DNA of 9,890 nucleotides, taken from positions 1-9,890 of the forward strand of contig CAMLOF010000091.1 of the NCBI GenBank assembly GCA_946481585.1, read 5' to 3'. This stretch comes from an uncultured Macromonas sp. Its GTDB lineage: Bacteria > Pseudomonadota > Gammaproteobacteria > Burkholderiales > Burkholderiaceae. Every line of letters begins with the position of its first letter. Positions within the stretch are counted from its first letter, which is position 1. Shown piece after piece: positions 7,142 to 9,890 of the stretch. Made by a program: the position numbers and the translations under genes. A model generated the notes under the pieces. It searched no databases. It was not told where the DNA came from and saw only the letters and a program-made list of their open reading frames with translations.

Positions 7142-8670
7142 GCGGCAACCCCTCCACCAGCCATCAGCAGGCCCAGCTTGGTCTCAGTGCATTCGCTCAC
7201 AGGCAACTCCCCGGTGATTCGCCCCTGGTTCATCACGATCACCCTGTCCGACAAGGCGAGGATTTCGTCCAGTTCGCTGGACACCAGCAACACGGCACAG
7301 CCCGCGTCGCGCATGCGGCGCAACTGCCCATGGATGAATTCAATGGCGCCGATGTCCACCCCACGTGTCGGCTGCCCCACCAGCAGCACACGCGGCTGGC
7401 GCCCCAGTTCTCGCGCCAGCACCAGCTTCTGCTGGTTGCCCCCGGAAAAGTTGCCACACAGCAAGGCCGGGTCGCGCGGCCGCACGTCGAAGGTGTCCAT
7501 CATCTGCCGGGTGGCCGCATGCATGGTCTCGTGCCGCATGGTGCCTGCCCGTGAATACTCAGGCCACCCCTCGTAGCCCAGCACGGCAGACTCCCAGGCG
7601 GCAAACGTCATCACCATGGCCCTGGCGTGCCGGTCCTCGGGCACATGCGCCACGCCAAGTTCGCGCGCCCGCCTGGGGTCCAGCCAATGCTGCGCGTTGA
7701 ACGACTGGCCCAGCAGCGTCATTTCACCAGCCATGACATTGTGCATGCCCGCCAGCGCCTCGATCAACTCGCTCTGGCCGTTGCCGGAAACACCAGCCAC
7801 GCCGACGATTTCTCCGGCATGCAAGGTGATATCTGCGCCCTTGAGCCGCTCGACGCCCAGCGAATCTTTCACGCGCAGCCCGCGCGCTTCCATCACGCGC
7901 TCGCCTTGCTGCGGTGGCGTCTGCCCAGCCTGCGCGCCCAGGTGCACGCTGCGGCCCACCATGGCCTGCGCCAGTGCGTCAATGGACGTGTCGGCCACTC
8001 GCGTCTCCAGCACCACCCGCCCTGCTCGCATCACGGTCACGTCATCGCACAGGCTCATCACCTCTTTGAGCTTGTGCGTGATGATGATCACCGTGGTGCC
8101 TTGCTCGCGCAGGCGGCGCAGCACATCGAACAACTGATGGATTTCCTGCGGCGTGAGCACGGCCGTGGGCTCGTCAAGTATCAGGATGCGTGCGCCCCGG
8201 AACAGAGCCTTGAGGATTTCCAGCCGTTGCCGGTCCCCCACGGGCAGGTCCGCCGACAGCACGTCCAGGTCCACATGCAGGCCCGTCGCATCCATGAGCT
8301 CATGCAGGCGTTTGCGCGCCATCGGCTCGGTGCGCGAAAGCATGGCGTGCGACTCCGCGCCCAGCACCACGTTCTCCAACGCGGTGAAGGTGTCCACAAG
8401 CATGAAGTGTTGGTGCACCATGCCAATGCCTTGTGCAATGGCGTCCTGTGCGCTCCTGATGCGCACGGGCTTGCCGTGGATGCGAATCTCACCGGCGTCG
8501 GCACTGTAAAACCCATACAGGATGGACATGAGCGTGCTCTTGCCAGCGCCGTTTTCGCCAACCACCGCGTGTATGGCACCCGCTGCGACGCGCAGATCCA
8601 CCCCGTCGTTGGCCCGCACCGCGCCAAAGCGCTTGTGCATGCCCAGCATTTCCACGGCCCATGGCTTCAT
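7138..8670 (-). CDS. Nucleoside ABC transporter ATP-binding protein (two fused nucleotide-binding domains)
   Basis: The 510-residue peripheral membrane ATPase powers the two permeases. Domain 1 (about 5-240) has Walker A GENGAGKS (38-45), Q-loop Q87, signature-like LPVGDRQR (142-149), Walker B ILILDEPTA (162-170, catalytic E167) and switch H199. Domain 2 (about 258-505) has a clean signature NFSGGNQQ (407-414) but degenerate catalysis: the Walker A lysine position is Gln (GVSGNGQS, 293-300), the Walker B reads LLVGQPTRG with Gly-Gln in place of Asp-Glu, and the switch His is Ser (about 465). This asymmetry is typical of the RbsA/NupO-like class, where one ATP site is expected to hydrolyse. 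The start has GAGGAGG (8678-8684) seven bases upstream, inside the 3' end of the repressor gene, with an ATGA overlap. Context makes nucleosides the likely cargo. Confidence 0.95.
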   Translation of the reverse strand: MKPWAVEMLGMHKRFGAVRANDGVDLRVAAGAIHAVVGENGAGKSTLMSILYGFYSADAGEIRIHGKPVRIRSAQDAIAQGIGMVHQHFMLVDTFTALENVVLGAESHAMLSRTEPMARKRLHELMDATGLHVDLDVLSADLPVGDRQRLEILKALFRGARILILDEPTAVLTPQEIHQLFDVLRRLREQGTTVIIITHKLKEVMSLCDDVTVMRAGRVVLETRVADTSIDALAQAMVGRSVHLGAQAGQTPPQQGERVMEARGLRVKDSLGVERLKGADITLHAGEIVGVAGVSGNGQSELIEALAGMHNVMAGEMTLLGQSFNAQHWLDPRRARELGVAHVPEDRHARAMVMTFAAWESAVLGYEGWPEYSRAGTMRHETMHAATRQMMDTFDVRPRDPALLCGNFSGGNQQKLVLARELGRQPRVLLVGQPTRGVDIGAIEFIHGQLRRMRDAGCAVLLVSSELDEILALSDRVIVMNQGRITGELPVSECTETKLGLLMAGGGVAA

Positions 8671-9695
8671 GCCTCGGCCTCCTCTTCAACCGAAACACGC
8701 CCCGTGGTGGCGCGCAGAATCAAATGGCATGCCCGTTTCAAACAGCGTGGGGGCTGCTCAGCGTGCTCAATACGCTCAATCAACATGGTTGCCGCATCAC
8801 GGCCCAAACCGTGCAGCGAGGCCCCGACCGACGTCAGCGCGGGCTGGCTGTGCTTGCCCATGGCAATGCCGTCAATACCCACCACGGAGAGGTCGCGCGG
8901 TACCTTGCGCCCCAGTTCGGCGGCCGCATGCAAAACGCCCAGCGCCATCATGTCGTTGGAGGCAAACACTGCCGTGGCACCCGTTGTGCTCAGGCAGCGC
9001 AAGCCCTGCTCGTAGCCCGCGTCCACCGAAAAATCACCCTCAAAAAGCAAGCCCTCATCAACAGGTACGCCCGCTTGCGCCAACGCGTGCCGCCAGCCCG
9101 CCACACGCTGCTGGCTGATGTACTGCGCCATGGGGCCGCTGATACAGGCTATGCGCCGGTGCCCCAACGACAACAGGTGCGACACGGCCAGTACGGCAGC
9201 CTCATGCTGGTCGGCCTGCAGCAGATCGGCCTTGAGCACACCAGGGCTGCGGTCGATCATCACCAAAGGCGTGCGCAACAGGCGCTTGCGCACAACCTGC
9301 TCCACCGAGGCCTGGTCGAACACGCCCGCCACCAGCAGCATGCCATCCACGCGGCGGCTCAGCAGACTCTCCAGCTGCAAAGCCTGGTAGCGCCCCTGCG
9401 GCCCGGTGTTGCCCAGCACCACCGAATAACCTGCTTCGCGCGCTACGTCTTCCACACCCATAGTGATCTCGGCGCAGAAAGGGTTGCTGATGTCTGGCAC
9501 CAGCACACCGATGCTGTGGGTGCGCGCCAACCTCAAGGAACGGGCCACCGCGCTGGGCACGTAACCGCACTCGTCCACGGCACGCAGCACCTTGCTGCGC
9601 GTGCCGTCGCTGACCTTGCGTGTACCGTTGAGCACGTGGGAGACGGTCGTGAAAGACACGCCCGCCACCCGTGCCACGTCCTTGATGGAAACCAT
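8667..9695 (-). CDS. LacI-family transcriptional regulator, probable local repressor of the nucleoside operon
   Basis: The 342-residue protein has an N-terminal helix-turn-helix (about 4-23, IKDVARVAGVSFTTVSHVLN), a hinge helix (47-57, PSAVARSLRLA) that would insert in the operator minor groove, and a periplasmic-binding-like effector domain (about 61-330). That domain includes PDISNPF (67-73), R197 in QQRVAGWRHAL and the ASNDMMALG segment (245-253, D248), positions that bind sugar or purine ligands in RbsR/PurR relatives. It lies second in the operon, 40 bases after the binding-protein gene and overlapping the ATPase start, so it probably controls its own synthesis. The inducer is plausibly a nucleoside or a (deoxy)ribose derivative, which is inference. 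The operator is not in the window and presumably sits upstream of the binding-protein gene. The Shine-Dalgarno is poor (AGG eight bases from ATG). Confidence 0.93.
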   Translation of the reverse strand: MVSIKDVARVAGVSFTTVSHVLNGTRKVSDGTRSKVLRAVDECGYVPSAVARSLRLARTHSIGVLVPDISNPFCAEITMGVEDVAREAGYSVVLGNTGPQGRYQALQLESLLSRRVDGMLLVAGVFDQASVEQVVRKRLLRTPLVMIDRSPGVLKADLLQADQHEAAVLAVSHLLSLGHRRIACISGPMAQYISQQRVAGWRHALAQAGVPVDEGLLFEGDFSVDAGYEQGLRCLSTTGATAVFASNDMMALGVLHAAAELGRKVPRDLSVVGIDGIAMGKHSQPALTSVGASLHGLGRDAATMLIERIEHAEQPPRCLKRACHLILRATTGRVSVEEEAEA

Positions 9696-9707
9696 GTTGA
9701 TACCTGT

Positions 9708-9722
9708 GCCGGGCCACCCGGC
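9708..9722 (-). other. Compact GC hairpin between the binding-protein gene and the repressor gene
   Basis: GCCGGG (9708-9713) pairs perfectly with CCCGGC (9717-9722) around a three-base loop, within the 40-base gap 9696-9735. No T-run follows on the transcript strand. It could be a partial terminator or a 3'-end protecting structure that keeps binding-protein mRNA more abundant than the downstream message, a known pattern in importer operons. That role is inferred. Confidence 0.5.
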
Positions 9723-9735
9723 TTGCCAGCAGTTG

Positions 9736-9890
9736 TCAGTACTTGCAGGCGTTGTCGGCCATGTAGTCCGCCACCTTGACCTTGCCGCTCAGGATGTTGG
9801 CCTTGGCCTCTTCCACGGCCTTCTTGATTTCCGGCGTGACCAGCTTGGCGTTGTGCTCGTCCAGCGCGTAATCCACACCGCCTTCCTTCA
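9736..9890 (-). CDS. BMP-family (PnrA/Med-like) nucleoside-binding protein of the ABC importer, C-terminal end only
   Basis: Reading the minus strand from the right edge gives 50 complete residues ending at TGA 9736-9738: KEGGVDYALDEHNAK, then LVTPEIKKAVEEAK, a helix reading ANILSGKVKV, and the end ADYMADNACKY. The pattern of a GGVDYAL strand, a charged helix and an (I/L)SGK(I/V)KV end is characteristic of BMP family basic membrane lipoproteins, which are the substrate-binding subunits of nucleoside ABC importers such as B. subtilis NupN and Treponema PnrA. The protein would be exported to the periplasm, but its signal peptide and ligand site lie outside the window. It is the first visible gene of the operon, and its position next to the ATPase and two permeases supports the assignment. 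The short length makes it slightly less certain than the complete genes. Confidence 0.85.
   Translation of the reverse strand, partial: KEGGVDYALDEHNAKLVTPEIKKAVEEAKANILSGKVKVADYMADNACKY

Noticed and set aside
7627..9015. 462-codon + strand reading opposite the ATPase and repressor genes
   Set aside because: It spans two genes on the other strand and is His/Gln/Arg-rich without a domain, consistent with a reverse-complement shadow.

Overview
The window comes from a GC-rich betaproteobacterium, most likely a member of the Comamonadaceae (Burkholderiales). This rests on three things: the histone-H1-like Lys/Ala/Pro protein with its short non-repetitive tail at the left edge, a C/G-rich palindromic intergenic element of a kind I associate with that family, and the codon use. 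The family assignment is inference from memory, not a database result.

Layout. On the + strand, bases 1-251 hold the 3' end of the H1-like protein gene. It is followed at 252-340 by two tandem hairpins, the second with a UUCG loop and a T-run. Everything from 341 to 9890 lies on the minus strand and reads right to left as one tightly packed operon: the C-terminus of a BMP-family nucleoside-binding protein (cut by the window edge), a LacI-family repressor, a two-domain ABC ATPase, two ABC permeases, cytidine deaminase (cdd), trimeric-type purine nucleoside phosphorylase (punA), then after an 83-base gap deoC, deoA and deoB. deoB converges on the H1-like gene.

How the genes work together. The BMP protein and ABC complex import nucleosides. 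Cdd deaminates (deoxy)cytidine. PunA splits purine nucleosides, and DeoA splits thymidine and deoxyuridine with phosphate. DeoB moves the phosphate on (deoxy)ribose from C1 to C5. DeoC cleaves deoxyribose 5-phosphate to glyceraldehyde 3-phosphate and acetaldehyde. The unit is therefore an import-to-central-metabolism pathway for nucleosides. Its enzyme set points especially to deoxynucleosides, for example from extracellular DNA. The embedded LacI-type protein is the obvious candidate regulator.

Gene joints are extremely tight. Five junctions are 4-base ATGA overlaps, one is an 8-base GTG/TGA overlap, and one is a 6-base gap. The exceptions are the 83-base punA-deoC gap, which can fold into two mutually exclusive structures, one of which would bury the deoC ribosome-binding site, and the 40-base gap after the binding-protein gene, which contains a GC hairpin. 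I found no mobile element, tRNA, rRNA or CRISPR array. The families are known, and I see no clearly new system. The most original signals are the possible RNA switch before deoC and the arrangement of the operon.
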